A stretch of 64,000 nt of DNA. Source: Photobacterium lipolyticum (GTDB lineage: Bacteria > Pseudomonadota > Gammaproteobacteria > Enterobacterales > Vibrionaceae). The notes beneath the pieces were generated by a model. The model saw only the letters and a list, made by a program, of their open reading frames with translations, was not told the origin of the DNA and searched no databases. Where the stretch lies: contig NZ_PYMC01000001.1 of NCBI RefSeq assembly GCF_003026475.1, forward strand, positions 579,998-643,997, written 5' to 3'. The translations under genes were made by a program, and so were the position numbers. Positions 28,300 to 39,586 of this stretch are shown here, piece after piece. How positions within the stretch are numbered: the first letter of the stretch is position 1; the number at the start of each line of letters is the position of its first letter.

Positions 28300-29382
28300 T
28301 TAGAAATTGTACGAAATACCCACACCGGCTCCAAACATACTTTCGCCACCGCGAGTGATCTGGTAAGGACGGAAAAATACTTCCGCACTTGGGTCAATAA
28401 AGTATGACGCATTAAACGAGACGATATCTTCAGATTTTGGCGTTGATTTGACACCGCCGGTTTCAAGATCTTCCTGAGCGGCATAACCTAAGCTGAATTT
28501 CCAGTCTTCCATTGAATAAGAAACCCCTACCGAGTAAGAATTCTGATCCTGGTCTGGCGCACCGTTATCATATTCGGCACCCGCGATTTTATAAGCCCCT
28601 TGCACACCAATTGCACCAAACGTTGCCTCAAAACCGACAAGGAACAGCTCAGTGTCAGAACCAACACGTTTTACAGTTTCATCTGCCGCTGTCGTTTTAT
28701 CATCTTCTACACCTTTAGTTACTTGGCGGTCAACACCAAGTTCATAACCAAGATGGAATACCGCTGGACCTGCTTTTACACTGGCAGAAGCGCCATACCA
28801 ATTATTTCCATCTTCAGTAACGTTACCTTTACCGGCTGCCACTGAGAAGTTCACCGCGCCAAACTGGGCGGAATCAAAACGAACCATGTCGTTCTGACGA
28901 TCGTAGTTTGTACCGCCTTCGACAGCGCCCGTCCAATCAAACACTTCACCAAGTTTGTTACCTGAGTATGGCCAGTCAAGAATTTGATATGCAGGTGTTA
29001 GCATACGACCGACGCGTACTTTACCGGCATCAAATTCAAAACCGATAAAGCTATCACGGAAACCCATCCAAGAAATACTACCGTTGTCAGATTTCACGCT
29101 GGTACCATCGCCTACGTCACCGGCTTCCATCTGCCAGAACATCTTAGGACCTTTTTCCAGATCGAGGGTACCACGTAAACCGAAACGTGATTCATTCAGA
29201 ACATTTAAAGTACCTTCACCACTACCGTCATTACCTTCAGCCTCACCACCCCATACAGAGACAGCAGCCAGGCCATACAATTCATAATTTGCTGCTGCTG
29301 GTGCTGCTTGAACCGCAACTGAAGCCATTGCAGCAGCTGCAACTGCCACACCTAAAACTGAACGCTTAAACATGTTTTCCAT
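28300..29382 (-). CDS. Outer-membrane porin, general diffusion type, copy 2
   Basis: A 360-residue porin paralogous to copy 1. Signal peptide about 1-27 (MASVAVQA, then APAAANYELYG). Barrel features: NYELYGLAAVSVWGG, NESRFGLRGTLDLEKGPKMF, RDSFIGFEFDAGKVRVGRML, TPAYQILDWPYSGNKLGEVF (close to TPMYELVDWPYSASNMGTTF of copy 1) and a C-terminal Phe (GAGVGISYNF). The start at 29382 has GGAG at ideal spacing. Shares the structured leader with porin 1. Confidence 0.92.
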   Translation of the reverse strand: MENMFKRSVLGVAVAAAAMASVAVQAAPAAANYELYGLAAVSVWGGEAEGNDGSGEGTLNVLNESRFGLRGTLDLEKGPKMFWQMEAGDVGDGTSVKSDNGSISWMGFRDSFIGFEFDAGKVRVGRMLTPAYQILDWPYSGNKLGEVFDWTGAVEGGTNYDRQNDMVRFDSAQFGAVNFSVAAGKGNVTEDGNNWYGASASVKAGPAVFHLGYELGVDRQVTKGVEDDKTTAADETVKRVGSDTELFLVGFEATFGAIGVQGAYKIAGAEYDNGAPDQDQNSYSVGVSYSMEDWKFSLGYAAQEDLETGGVKSTPKSEDIVSFNASYFIDPSAEVFFRPYQITRGGESMFGAGVGISYNF

Positions 29383-29410
29383 GGAATAACTCCTAAAAAA
29401 TATTAGCTGT

Positions 29411-29452
29411 TTACTTGAGCCTTAAAGGTTGGCCGCCGAAGGCATCAAGTAA
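29411..29452 (-). promoter_or_regulatory. Conserved 5' UTR hairpin of porin 2 mRNA
   Basis: In the minus-strand transcript TTACTTGA pairs with TCAAGTAA and GCCTT with AAGGC, displaying a loop containing CGGCGGCCAAC. Stem sequences are unrelated to those of porin 1 yet fully complementary, whereas the loop is identical: the pattern expected of a selected RNA structure. The hairpin starts about 70 nt and ends about 29 nt before the ATG. The shared GTAGTCT motif is at 29539-29545. Confidence 0.72.
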
Positions 29453-29914
29453 CTCTCCCGATATGTCTGCCGAAATCTAAATTCGACTAAATCATATTTT
29501 TTTAGTTCTTTGTGAACCGCTGTAAAACTTCAGGTACAAGACTACTTTCGCAGCGCGAAACATCAACCAGAACTTAATTTATTCTTTGAAAAATATGACT
29601 CAGTGCAAAGTTTCCACGCTACAGTGATCAAGATCAAAACTCCTCCAAAGAACTTATAAATAAACCTAAAAAACACACGAATACAATAGGATACAAAAAA
29701 ACAAAAAACATAAAATGAGAAGTGTCACTAAAAAAACACCTATTGTTTTTATGTTCACATCTTGAAGGCCGTCATATTTATAAAAATTTAATTGAACTAT
29801 TTTATTGCTGTTAAATATCTAGAGGGGATATTTTTTAAGAGAAATAAAGGCAGGGGGAATAAATGGGTATATTCAAAACTATGCCAAATAAGAACATACC
29901 CGGGGAGGAAAAGG
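29453..29914. other. Intergenic region between porin 2 leader and ligA 3' end
   Basis: Holds the porin 2 promoter area (a TTGATG-16 bp-TAGTCT candidate near 29539-29566). Beyond it is AT-rich sequence with no supported gene. A loose inverted repeat GGGTAT...ATACCC (29864-29900) may serve as the ligA terminator. Confidence 0.4.
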
Positions 29915-31942
<2,028 letters not shown>

Positions 31943-31944
31943 CT

Positions 31945-31972
31945 AAAAAATAAGGCTCCTCTGCAGGAGCCT
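31945..31972 (-). terminator. Terminator between zipA and ligA
   Basis: Minus strand stem AGGCTCCT-GCAG-AGGAGCCT followed by TATTTTTT, 44 bp past the zipA stop and just before the ligA start. It suggests attenuated read-through from zipA into ligA. Confidence 0.8.
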
Positions 31973-32015
31973 AATAGAAACTATATATCTTAACTATGGA
32001 TCTTAAATCTGGATC

Positions 32016-33065
32016 TTAAATCTGGGTGTACAGTTTAGCTTTTTCACGATACGCGTCGATTCGGTTCGGTGTGATCATGGTTCGTTCATGATCAAGCACA
32101 TCGGCATTTAATTCGTCGGCAATCTGCTGAACCGTTTGTAGCATCAAATTGAAATTCTGATCAGCGCGACCATAACAAGGCAGCATCAGATAAAAAGAAA
32201 CACCCGGCGTTTCAAAGTTGTCTTCGTTCCCTTCAGGGAAGTTGCCCGGATGGATCATATTGGCAGCCGAAAACAGAACCGGTTCAACGCCGGCCAGATC
32301 AGCATGGCGGTGGTAAACCGCGTTATCGCCAAAAATAAGATTGTGCTGCTCGAGACAACCAAATAATTTTGCGCCTTGCAGCATCTCGCCGTTACGGGCA
32401 TGAACACTCAGCGCCAGATAGCTCGGTTCCAGTACCGGCTCGGGTTCAACCATAGGGACAAGAGAAGGGGCTGGTTCTTCAGGTTCAATAACCTCTGCAA
32501 CCTCGTCTGAACTATCCGCAACAACCGGTTGGGCTTCTGCACCGCTGTTGGGTTCGGCGTCAGGTCTTTCAGACAGCGCTGCACTAGACAATGCTGTATC
32601 CGCAGTTGCCGGCTCAGCTTTGACGACTTGAACAGGTTCAGCCGGCCCTTGCGGTTCAACAGGCATCGCCTCAGTCTCAGATTGGTATGTATCGATACTC
32701 GCTTGCGGTTCAATTTTCTCCGCGGTTGCTGACATTTTTGGCAAATCATCGACAAAAGATGCGTTACAGGCTACATCAAGTAGCGGATCAGCCTGCAACT
32801 TTTCGCCAAAATGTAATTCAGGCTCCGTGCGTTTATGGGCTTTTTTCTCTGCTTCTTCTGGTCCAGTATTGACCACCCGAACGGAACCGACGCCATCTTG
32901 ATCAAAACCATCGGTATCTACATTGTTAGTATCCCCTAACTTACCCAACGGTTTCTCACCAAATTTCGCGGGCTTTTCTTTTCTGCTGGTCCAAAGACCG
33001 TGTAAAAGAAGCGCAGAGATAGCCAGCGCACCAACAATAATAAGAACCAGACGCAATTCCTGCAT
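32016..33065 (-). CDS. zipA: Cell division protein ZipA
   Basis: A 349-residue Z-ring anchor. N-terminal membrane helix (LVLIIVGALAISALLLHGLW), charged stretch, long Pro/Glu/Ala-rich linker (about 60-210), and a C-terminal FtsZ-binding domain (LALSVHARNGEMLQGAKLFG to the end). It binds the FtsZ tail at the inner membrane. Divergent from cysZ, upstream of ligA. Confidence 0.93.
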   Translation of the reverse strand: MQELRLVLIIVGALAISALLLHGLWTSRKEKPAKFGEKPLGKLGDTNNVDTDGFDQDGVGSVRVVNTGPEEAEKKAHKRTEPELHFGEKLQADPLLDVACNASFVDDLPKMSATAEKIEPQASIDTYQSETEAMPVEPQGPAEPVQVVKAEPATADTALSSAALSERPDAEPNSGAEAQPVVADSSDEVAEVIEPEEPAPSLVPMVEPEPVLEPSYLALSVHARNGEMLQGAKLFGCLEQHNLIFGDNAVYHRHADLAGVEPVLFSAANMIHPGNFPEGNEDNFETPGVSFYLMLPCYGRADQNFNLMLQTVQQIADELNADVLDHERTMITPNRIDAYREKAKLYTQI

Positions 33066-33430
33066 TATGAATACTCTGAATTAACTCGTTATCCCTTACG
33101 GGGTAAATAATAGTAAAAGTGTCACAGGACTTACAAAAGCACCTGAGCCGATTAAAAGCTAACAGGTTTCAAGCCTACTATTAACTTAATGTACCAAAAC
33201 TCAATTAATAATGAGAAGATGAATATTGTTATTCGTGCAAGATAGTGCTGCTGAGCACAAATTTGCACAAATTTCAGACAAAATAACCACCAAACTTCCC
33301 TCTAATTAGCTATGACAACAAGTTTGGAATTTGATTCTACACCGTTCTCCCCGTTAACATGCTCTCTGTATCCTATAAAGGAGAGCAACGTTCACCTCTC
33401 TGGATGAGAACTTTGTGTAAGGAGTATTTA
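33066..33430. other. Divergent intergenic region zipA/cysZ
   Basis: 365 bp with no supported gene. The cysZ ribosome site (AAGGAG) is clear, but no recognisable operator was found by eye. Confidence 0.4.
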
Positions 33431-34198
33431 ATGTCAAAACCGCAAATCATCCAAGCCCCAGTCAGTGGCGCAGGGTACTTTTTTAAAGGCATGTCTTTAG
33501 CCATGCAACCGGGGACCCGACGATTTGTCATTCTGCCTCTATTAGTTAACGTGCTGTTGTTTGGCAGTGCATTTGGTTTTGTCTTAAGTCAACTCAGTGA
33601 TTGGATTAACAGCTGGTTAGCATCATTACCGTCATGGTTAGATTGGCTGTCATATTTGCTTTGGCCATTGCTTGCAATAGCAACGCTGGTAATATTTTCA
33701 TATCTCTTCAGTACCATCGCCAATTGGATTGCTGCGCCGTTTAATGGCTTACTGGCAGAACACCTCGAAGCCAAACTGACCAATAAGCCTGCGCCAGATG
33801 CGGGGCTAAAAGAGATAATGAAAGACCTACCGCGGATCATGGGTCGAGAATGGATTAAACTTAAGTATTACTTGCCAAAAGCTATTGGTTTACTCATCCT
33901 GCTTTGGATTCCGGCTATCGGCCAAACCGTTGGGCCGGTATTGTGGTTCTTATTCAGCGCATGGATGATGACCATCCAATATGTCGATTACCCATTTGAT
34001 AACCATAAAATTCCTTTTGAATCAATGCGTGATGCCTTGAAACTCAAACGAGGTAAATCACTCAGCTTTGGTAGTTTAGTCATGCTGTTTACCATGACTC
34101 CAATACTGAACTTATTTGTCATGCCAATCGCCGTATGCGGCGCAACGGCGATGTGGGTCGATCATTACCGAGAGCAGATGATAGGTACTCGACACTAG
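33431..34198 (+). CDS. cysZ: Sulfate permease CysZ
   Basis: A 255-residue inner-membrane sulfate channel of the CysZ family, close to the E. coli length. The start at 33431 follows AAGGAG. N-terminal [20 protein letters not shown], several membrane segments (about 30-60, 72-105, 150-180, 210-245) and the motif [16 protein letters not shown] are diagnostic. The stop TAG (34196-34198) lies inside the CTAGGCA words of repeat A5. It lies upstream of cysK, matching its role in cysteine synthesis. Confidence 0.92.
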   Translation: MSKPQIIQAPVSGAGYFFKGMSLAMQPGTRRFVILPLLVNVLLFGSAFGFVLSQLSDWINSWLASLPSWLDWLSYLLWPLLAIATLVIFSYLFSTIANWIAAPFNGLLAEHLEAKLTNKPAPDAGLKEIMKDLPRIMGREWIKLKYYLPKAIGLLILLWIPAIGQTVGPVLWFLFSAWMMTIQYVDYPFDNHKIPFESMRDALKLKRGKSLSFGSLVMLFTMTPILNLFVMPIAVCGATAMWVDHYREQMIGTRH

Positions 34199-34208
34199 GC
34201 ACTAGGCA
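34185..34208. repeat. CTAG-rich repeat element at cysZ 3' end, copy A5 (first part)
   Basis: GGTACTCGACACTAGGCACT and a second CTAGGCAC overlap the last codons and the stop of cysZ. The same vocabulary resumes at 34320-34426. Confidence 0.55.
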
Positions 34209-34233
34209 CAAAGGAGAGGTTAACTCTCCTTTG
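34209..34233 (+). terminator. Terminator of cysZ
   Basis: CAAAGGAGAG and CTCTCCTTTG around GTTAA, then TTATTTC, directly after the repeat that contains the stop codon. Confidence 0.75.
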
Positions 34234-34319
34234 TTATTTCAAATGCTACGAGCAAAATACGCCTTGCTCGTTCTAAATTGAACATTCAAAAAATAACCTA
34301 CTCATTATCAATCAGCTAC

Positions 34320-34426
34320 CGTATACGAAGTCCAAGAACCTTTCCCATCAGCCTTAGACCATAGGCCAACTCTTTCCACGACCGCACTTCCCTCTCGAAC
34401 CTCGAACCTAAAATTTAGGGTCTTCC
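34320..34426. repeat. CTAG/CGAG-type intergenic repeat, copy A5 (second part)
   Basis: Family words such as CCTTAGACCATAGGCCAACTC and CTCGAACCTCGAACCT resemble the same segment of copy A1 (GGGCCATAGGACCGCTC). The cysZ-cysK gap otherwise holds only the cysK promoter region. Confidence 0.55.
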
Positions 34427-34528
34427 TTTATAACAATAAGATATAACAATAAATTACTTTCCAAATACCGATGACGGTTTATCCTTACTCTATCTGAAAT
34501 TAGAACGTGTCATGAAGGAACGACAAGC

Positions 34529-35497
34529 ATGAGCAAGATTTACGAAGATAACTCCTTAACGATTGGTAATACTCCACTAGTACGTCTGAACCGCGTAAGT
34601 AAAGGTAACGTTCTGGCTAAAGTTGAAGCCCGTAATCCAAGCTTCAGCGTTAAATGCCGAATTGGCGCAAATATGATTTGGGATGCCGAGAAAAAAGGCC
34701 TATTAAAAGAAGGTGTTGAACTGGTTGAACCAACCAGTGGTAACACTGGTATTGCTCTGGCTTTCGTTGCTGCAGCACGCGGTTATAAGCTGACACTGAC
34801 CATGCCTGAAAGCATGAGCCTTGAGCGCCGTAAGCTCCTTAAAGCATTGGGAGCTAATTTGGTGCTGACCGAAGCACCAAAAGGTATGAAAGGTGCTATT
34901 GATAAAGCAGAAGAGATTGTGGCGTCAGACCCAGGTAAGTATCTGTTACTGCAGCAATTTAACAACCCTGCCAACCCTGAAATTCACGAAAAGACGACTG
35001 GCCCGGAAATTTGGGACGCAACCGATGGTGGCGTTGATGTCTTCGTTTCTGGTGTCGGAACAGGCGGTACGCTGACAGGCGTTAGCCGTTTTATTAAACA
35101 GCAAAAAGGCAAAGCCATTACAACGGTTGCCGTTGAACCTTCCGAGTCGCCGGTTATTACCCAGACCCTGAACGGCGAAGAAGTGAAACCGGCACCTCAC
35201 AAAATTCAAGGGATCGGTGCGGGCTTCATTCCTGGCAACCTTGAGCTGTCTCTGATTGATGAAGTTGAACGCGTCAGCTCTGAAGAGTCAATTACAATGG
35301 CACGTCGCCTGATGGAAGAAGAAGGCATTCTGGCTGGTATCTCTTCCGGTGCCGCAGTGGTGGCTGCAAACCGCATTGCTGAACGCCCAGAATTTGCCGG
35401 TAAAAATATTGTTGTTGTGCTACCAAGTTCAAGTGAACGTTACCTGTCCACGGCTCTGTTTTCAGGTATTTTCACAGATAAAGAAACCCAACAGTGA
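34529..35497 (+). CDS. cysK: Cysteine synthase A
   Basis: A 322-residue PLP enzyme that makes cysteine from O-acetylserine and sulfide. PLP lysine Lys42 in [14 protein letters not shown], substrate loop TSGNTG at 69-74, phosphate-binding [10 protein letters not shown] and the C-terminal [13 protein letters not shown]. Preceded by AAGGAA. Downstream of cysZ but with a 330-bp gap, a terminator and repeats between, so probably separately transcribed. Confidence 0.96.
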   Translation: MSKIYEDNSLTIGNTPLVRLNRVSKGNVLAKVEARNPSFSVKCRIGANMIWDAEKKGLLKEGVELVEPTSGNTGIALAFVAAARGYKLTLTMPESMSLERRKLLKALGANLVLTEAPKGMKGAIDKAEEIVASDPGKYLLLQQFNNPANPEIHEKTTGPEIWDATDGGVDVFVSGVGTGGTLTGVSRFIKQQKGKAITTVAVEPSESPVITQTLNGEEVKPAPHKIQGIGAGFIPGNLELSLIDEVERVSSEESITMARRLMEEEGILAGISSGAAVVAANRIAERPEFAGKNIVVVLPSSSERYLSTALFSGIFTDKETQQ

Positions 35498-35534
35498 TCA
35501 CACTTTTAAGTAATCCATAACCAATTCTTGCCTT

Positions 35535-35559
35535 AAAAAGCCCCTTCCGGGGCTTTTTT
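35535..35559 (+). terminator. Terminator of cysK
   Basis: AAAAAGCCCC-TTCC-GGGGCTTTTTT, 37 bp after the stop. Confidence 0.9.
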
Positions 35560-35812
35560 GTTGCATTTTTCCTTTACGTTTAATATAAACTTGCAATGTT
35601 TTAATTTAAGCATCGAATTAAAAGGTTAAACTTTGACCGTAAAGATGCAACCAAGACAAAAAATCTCATGAAAATTTGACTTGGGTTAAGCTAAAACGAC
35701 GAACTGTTGGGTAGTTTGTACTTAGTATTGGCAAGCCAAGACTACACACGTTAAGCTTTCTTTCAGTTACGTAAATATTAAATAAATATTATATCGATAA
35801 TCGGGGTGAAAA
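35560..35812. other. Upstream region of the ptsHI-crr operon
   Basis: About 250 bp without a gene; with the cysK terminator the gap is 315 bp. A TTGACT at about 35676 could be a -35. No CRP or Cra consensus was convincing by eye. Confidence 0.35.
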
Positions 35813-36070
35813 ATGTATCAGAAGCAAGTTGAAATTACTGCAGAAAACGGTCTACACACTCGTCCAGCGGCTCAGTTCGTTAAAGAAGCTAAAGGGTTCG
35901 ACGCCGACATTACTGTTACTTCTAACGGTAAGAGCGCAAGTGCAAAAAGTCTGTTCAAACTACAAACACTAGGTTTAGTTAAAGGTACTCACGTAACTAT
36001 CTCTGCTGAAGGTGCTCAGGCACAAGCTGCAGTAGACCACCTGGTTGCTCTAATGGACACGCTGCACTAA
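35813..36070 (+). CDS. ptsH: PTS phosphocarrier protein HPr
   Basis: An 85-residue HPr. It relays phosphate from Enzyme I to sugar-specific EIIs through His15 ([16 protein letters not shown]); the regulatory-Ser region is [15 protein letters not shown]. First gene of ptsH-ptsI-crr. Confidence 0.97.
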   Translation: MYQKQVEITAENGLHTRPAAQFVKEAKGFDADITVTSNGKSASAKSLFKLQTLGLVKGTHVTISAEGAQAQAAVDHLVALMDTLH

Positions 36071-36124
36071 TTCGCCGTCTGTTTATTACGTTCCCTAGTT
36101 TTTTAGTTAATTTAAGGTAAGGCT

Positions 36125-37852
36125 ATGATTTCAGGTATCCTGGCATCTCCTGGTATTGCTTTTGGTAAAGCACTGCTACTACAAGAAGACGAGATTGTTC
36201 TTAACAAGACTCCAATCTCTGCAGACCAGATCGATAACGAAATTCAATGTTTCTTCGACGCTCGAAAAAAATCTTCTGAGCAACTAGAAGTAATCAAAGA
36301 AAAAGCACGTATCACCTTCGGTGAAGAGAAGGAAGCGATCTTTGAAGGTCACATCATGTTGCTGGAGGATGAGGAGCTTGAAGAAGAAATCATAGCCTTC
36401 ATTAAAGACAACAAAGCATCTGCAGCCCTTGCTATTCACTCTATTATCGAAGAGCAGGCAACAACGCTAGAATCTTTAGATGACGAATACCTGAAAGAGC
36501 GTGCAACGGATATCCGTGATATCGGTAGCCGTTTCGTCAAAAACGCATTAGGTATCAGTATCGTTAACCTAAGTGCAATTAATGAAGAAGTGATTCTGGT
36601 TGCAAACGACCTGACGCCTTCTGAGACGGCACAAATCAATCTGGATTACGTACTTGGCTTCATTACTGATATCGGTGGCCGTACTTCGCACACCTCTATC
36701 ATGGCGCGTTCTCTTGAGCTACCTGCAATCGTAGGTACCAACGATATTACAACTCGTGTTCATAATGGTGACATGCTGGTTCTTGATGCAATCAACAACC
36801 AAATCGTGATCAACCCAACACAAGCCGAGTTAACTAAATTCAAAACGATCCGTGACGAGTACCAGGCTGAGAAAGATGAGCTTGCGAAACTGAAGGATCT
36901 ACCTGCAATTACCCTTGATGGTCAGCAAGTAGAAGTTTGCGGTAACATCGGTACCGTTAAAGACTGTGACGGTATTAACCGTAACGGCGGTGAAGGTGTT
37001 GGCCTGTACCGTACCGAATTCCTGTTCATGGACCGTGACTCTCTTCCAACCGAAGATGAGCAGTACCAGGCGTATAAAGACGTTGCTGAAGCAATGCACG
37101 GCGAGTCAGTGATTATCCGCACCATGGATATCGGTGGCGACAAGGATCTCCCATACCTGGATCTGCCTAAAGAAATGAACCCGTTCCTGGGCTGGCGTGC
37201 AATTCGCATCAGTCTGGATCGTCGTGAAATTCTACGTGATCAGTTGCGTGCAATTCTACGTGCATCTGCACACGGTAAGATCCGTATCATGTTCCCGATG
37301 ATTATTTCTGTAGAAGAAATCCGTGAACTGAAAGCAGCTATCGAAGAATACAAAGCTGAACTACGCACTGAAGGCCTTGCCTTCGACGAGCAAATCGAAA
37401 TCGGCGTAATGGTGGAAACACCTGCAGCAGCTGCTATCGCTCACCACCTTGCTAAAGAAGTATCCTTTTTTAGCATTGGTACAAACGACTTAACCCAGTA
37501 TACTCTTGCAGTTGACCGCGGAAATGAGCTTATTTCTCATCTATATAACCCGCTATCACCTGCAGTACTGACTGTGATCAAGCAAGTTATCGATGCTTCT
37601 CACAAAGAAGGTAAGTGGACTGGCATGTGTGGCGAGCTAGCAGGTGACGAACGTGCTACCCTATTGCTATTAGGTATGGGTCTGGACGAGTTCAGCATGA
37701 GCGGGATTTCAATTCCACGCATTAAGAAAGTTATCCGTAACGCTAACTTTGCTGATGTTAAAGCTATGGCAGAGCAAGCACTTGCTCTACCAACGGCTGC
37801 TGAAATCGAAGCACACGTAGAAAAATTCATCGCAGAAAAGACCATCTGCTAA
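36125..37852 (+). CDS. ptsI: PTS Enzyme I
   Basis: A 575-residue phosphoenolpyruvate-protein phosphotransferase. Phosphorylated His189 in [16 protein letters not shown]-binding TIM barrel with [30 protein letters not shown] and active-site Cys in [10 protein letters not shown]. Same length as the E. coli enzyme; 54 bp after ptsH. Confidence 0.97.
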   Translation: MISGILASPGIAFGKALLLQEDEIVLNKTPISADQIDNEIQCFFDARKKSSEQLEVIKEKARITFGEEKEAIFEGHIMLLEDEELEEEIIAFIKDNKASAALAIHSIIEEQATTLESLDDEYLKERATDIRDIGSRFVKNALGISIVNLSAINEEVILVANDLTPSETAQINLDYVLGFITDIGGRTSHTSIMARSLELPAIVGTNDITTRVHNGDMLVLDAINNQIVINPTQAELTKFKTIRDEYQAEKDELAKLKDLPAITLDGQQVEVCGNIGTVKDCDGINRNGGEGVGLYRTEFLFMDRDSLPTEDEQYQAYKDVAEAMHGESVIIRTMDIGGDKDLPYLDLPKEMNPFLGWRAIRISLDRREILRDQLRAILRASAHGKIRIMFPMIISVEEIRELKAAIEEYKAELRTEGLAFDEQIEIGVMVETPAAAAIAHHLAKEVSFFSIGTNDLTQYTLAVDRGNELISHLYNPLSPAVLTVIKQVIDASHKEGKWTGMCGELAGDERATLLLLGMGLDEFSMSGISIPRIKKVIRNANFADVKAMAEQALALPTAAEIEAHVEKFIAEKTIC

Positions 37853-37892
37853 TATAGCTGCAGATAGAATAACAACGCTTAGGAGCAACGAT

Positions 37893-38402
37893 ATGGGTCT
37901 GTTTGACAAATTGAAGAAGCTGGTTTCTGACGACAGCAACGAAGCTGGTGCAATCGAAATTATCGCACCACTTTCTGGCGAAATCGTAAACATCGAAGAT
38001 GTGCCAGATGTTGTTTTTGCAGAGAAGATCGTTGGTGACGGCATCGCTATCAAGCCTGCTGGAAACAAAATGGTTGCACCAGTAAACGGTACAATCGGCA
38101 AGATCTTCGAAACCAACCACGCTTTCTCTATTGAGTCTGACGATGGTATTGAGCTTTTCGTTCACTTCGGTATCGATACTGTTGAACTGAAAGGTGAAGG
38201 CTTCACTCGCATTGCAGAGGAAGGCCAAACTGTTAAAGTCGGTGACACTGTTATCGAATTCGATCTTGCGCTACTGGAAGAGAAAGCAAAGTCAACTCTG
38301 ACTCCTGTTGTTATCTCTAACATGGACGAGATCAAAGAACTGAACAAACTTTCTGGCGCAGTGACTGTGGGTGAAACTCCAGTTCTACGCATCAAGAAGT
38401 AA
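37893..38402 (+). CDS. crr: Glucose-specific PTS component EIIA
   Basis: A 169-residue EIIA-Glc. Active-site His91 in [15 protein letters not shown] and supporting His76 (FETNHAFSI). It carries phosphate to EIIBC-Glc and regulates adenylate cyclase and inducer exclusion. Last gene of the operon. Confidence 0.97.
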   Translation: MGLFDKLKKLVSDDSNEAGAIEIIAPLSGEIVNIEDVPDVVFAEKIVGDGIAIKPAGNKMVAPVNGTIGKIFETNHAFSIESDDGIELFVHFGIDTVELKGEGFTRIAEEGQTVKVGDTVIEFDLALLEEKAKSTLTPVVISNMDEIKELNKLSGAVTVGETPVLRIKK

Positions 38403-38420
38403 GATTGCCTCAGTCTTAAC

Positions 38421-38449
38421 AAAAACGCCACCTTCGGGTGGCGTTTTTT
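38421..38449 (+). terminator. Terminator of ptsHI-crr
   Basis: AAAAACGCCACC-TTC-GGGTGGCGTTTTTT, 18 bp after crr. Confidence 0.9.
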
Positions 38450-38463
38450 GTTGGGGAAAAGAA

Positions 38464-38524
38464 AAACGAGTTTCTAGGTGCGAGTATCTAGTCGTTACTC
38501 GCCCCTAGCTTCTCGGAACTTCTA
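38464..38524. repeat. CTAG/CGAG-rich intergenic repeat element, copy A6
   Basis: Words ACGAGTTTCTAGGTGCGAG, TATCTAGTCGTTACTCG and CCCCTAGCTTCTCGG fill the space between the crr terminator and the yfeX stop codon, overlapping that stop. Genes on both sides converge on it. Confidence 0.7.
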
Positions 38525-39418
38525 CAAACTTTCCAACATCTCAACCGACGGTGCAAAGAAGTATGCGCCTGTAACTGCCTTCGTAAAACGCAGCATCTGA
38601 TCCGATTGGCCATCCGTCTCGCCGTACATGCTCTTTAACATCGCATTGAAATTATGCTGAGTATGGCAATAGGCAATAAACAGCAAGCCGTGATCACCCG
38701 TTACCGTGCCGTACGGCAAGCTGTGGCGTACAATCTTCAGCCCTTTACCTTCTTCTTTAAGATCAACGCGGCCAACGTGAGAAGCTGCGGGGACATCTTC
38801 CAACTCAACAGAGTCCAGCTTAGTACGACCAATCACTTTTTCTTGCGCCTGAATATTCAGACGATTCCAAGCGGGCAGGTTATGCACGAATCGCTGAACC
38901 ATCACGAAACTTCCACCAGCAAACTCGCCATCTTTGATCAAAGCAACATCACTACGGGCTTCTGTGGTTTTCGGGTTTTCCGTGCCATCAACAAAATCAA
39001 TCATGTCACGTGAATCAAGGTACTTAAAACCATAAGTCTCGTCTAACACTTCAATATCTTTTGCTACAGGCTCAAGAAAGCAACGTAAGGTATAGAAGTT
39101 CAGATCATGACGGCTTGAGTTTATATGAAGCAGAATATCCCCTCCCGTTGCAGGTGCCGTAATATCACCGTCACCAAGCGGCGTAAAATCATCAAATTCT
39201 GCTGGGCAGCCTTTCTCTAAAGACTGCCAAAATGCTTTACCAAAAGCCATACTCGCACGAAGATTGGCATCAGGCTGCTGCTCGTTCAGTGTTGCTAATC
39301 TGTGATGCAGCGATTTACATTGAGCTATAACCGCGTCCTTGCCTCCGATAACCTTCATGACCACATAAAGGGCAAAAGGTCCGGCTTCTGGCAAAACTGC
39401 GGGTTGTGCGATAGCCAT
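38522..39418 (-). CDS. yfeX: DyP-type heme peroxidase, YfeX family
   Basis: A 298-residue dye-decolorising-type peroxidase. Distal Asp144 in the GxxDG-like motif DFVDGTENP, proximal heme-ligand candidate His214 (AASHVGRVDL) and C-terminal FAPSVEMLESL. The family oxidises porphyrinogens and dyes with H2O2; the in vivo substrate is debated. It lacks a signal peptide. In E. coli yfeX also lies near the DUF2919 gene yfeZ, as here. Confidence 0.92.
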   Translation of the reverse strand: MAIAQPAVLPEAGPFALYVVMKVIGGKDAVIAQCKSLHHRLATLNEQQPDANLRASMAFGKAFWQSLEKGCPAEFDDFTPLGDGDITAPATGGDILLHINSSRHDLNFYTLRCFLEPVAKDIEVLDETYGFKYLDSRDMIDFVDGTENPKTTEARSDVALIKDGEFAGGSFVMVQRFVHNLPAWNRLNIQAQEKVIGRTKLDSVELEDVPAASHVGRVDLKEEGKGLKIVRHSLPYGTVTGDHGLLFIAYCHTQHNFNAMLKSMYGETDGQSDQMLRFTKAVTGAYFFAPSVEMLESL

Positions 39419-39586
39419 ATGATTCTCCTGAATATTATTAATTTGAACCTAGATAATTGATTATAACGTTTCCGGCATTTTTAACCGACCAAATCATTGC
39501 CAGCTATCGCATTTAACAATAGAAAACCTTTACAACACTACCGATGTTTATCAATATTAGCTCTGAAAAAAACAACATGGAGTTAG

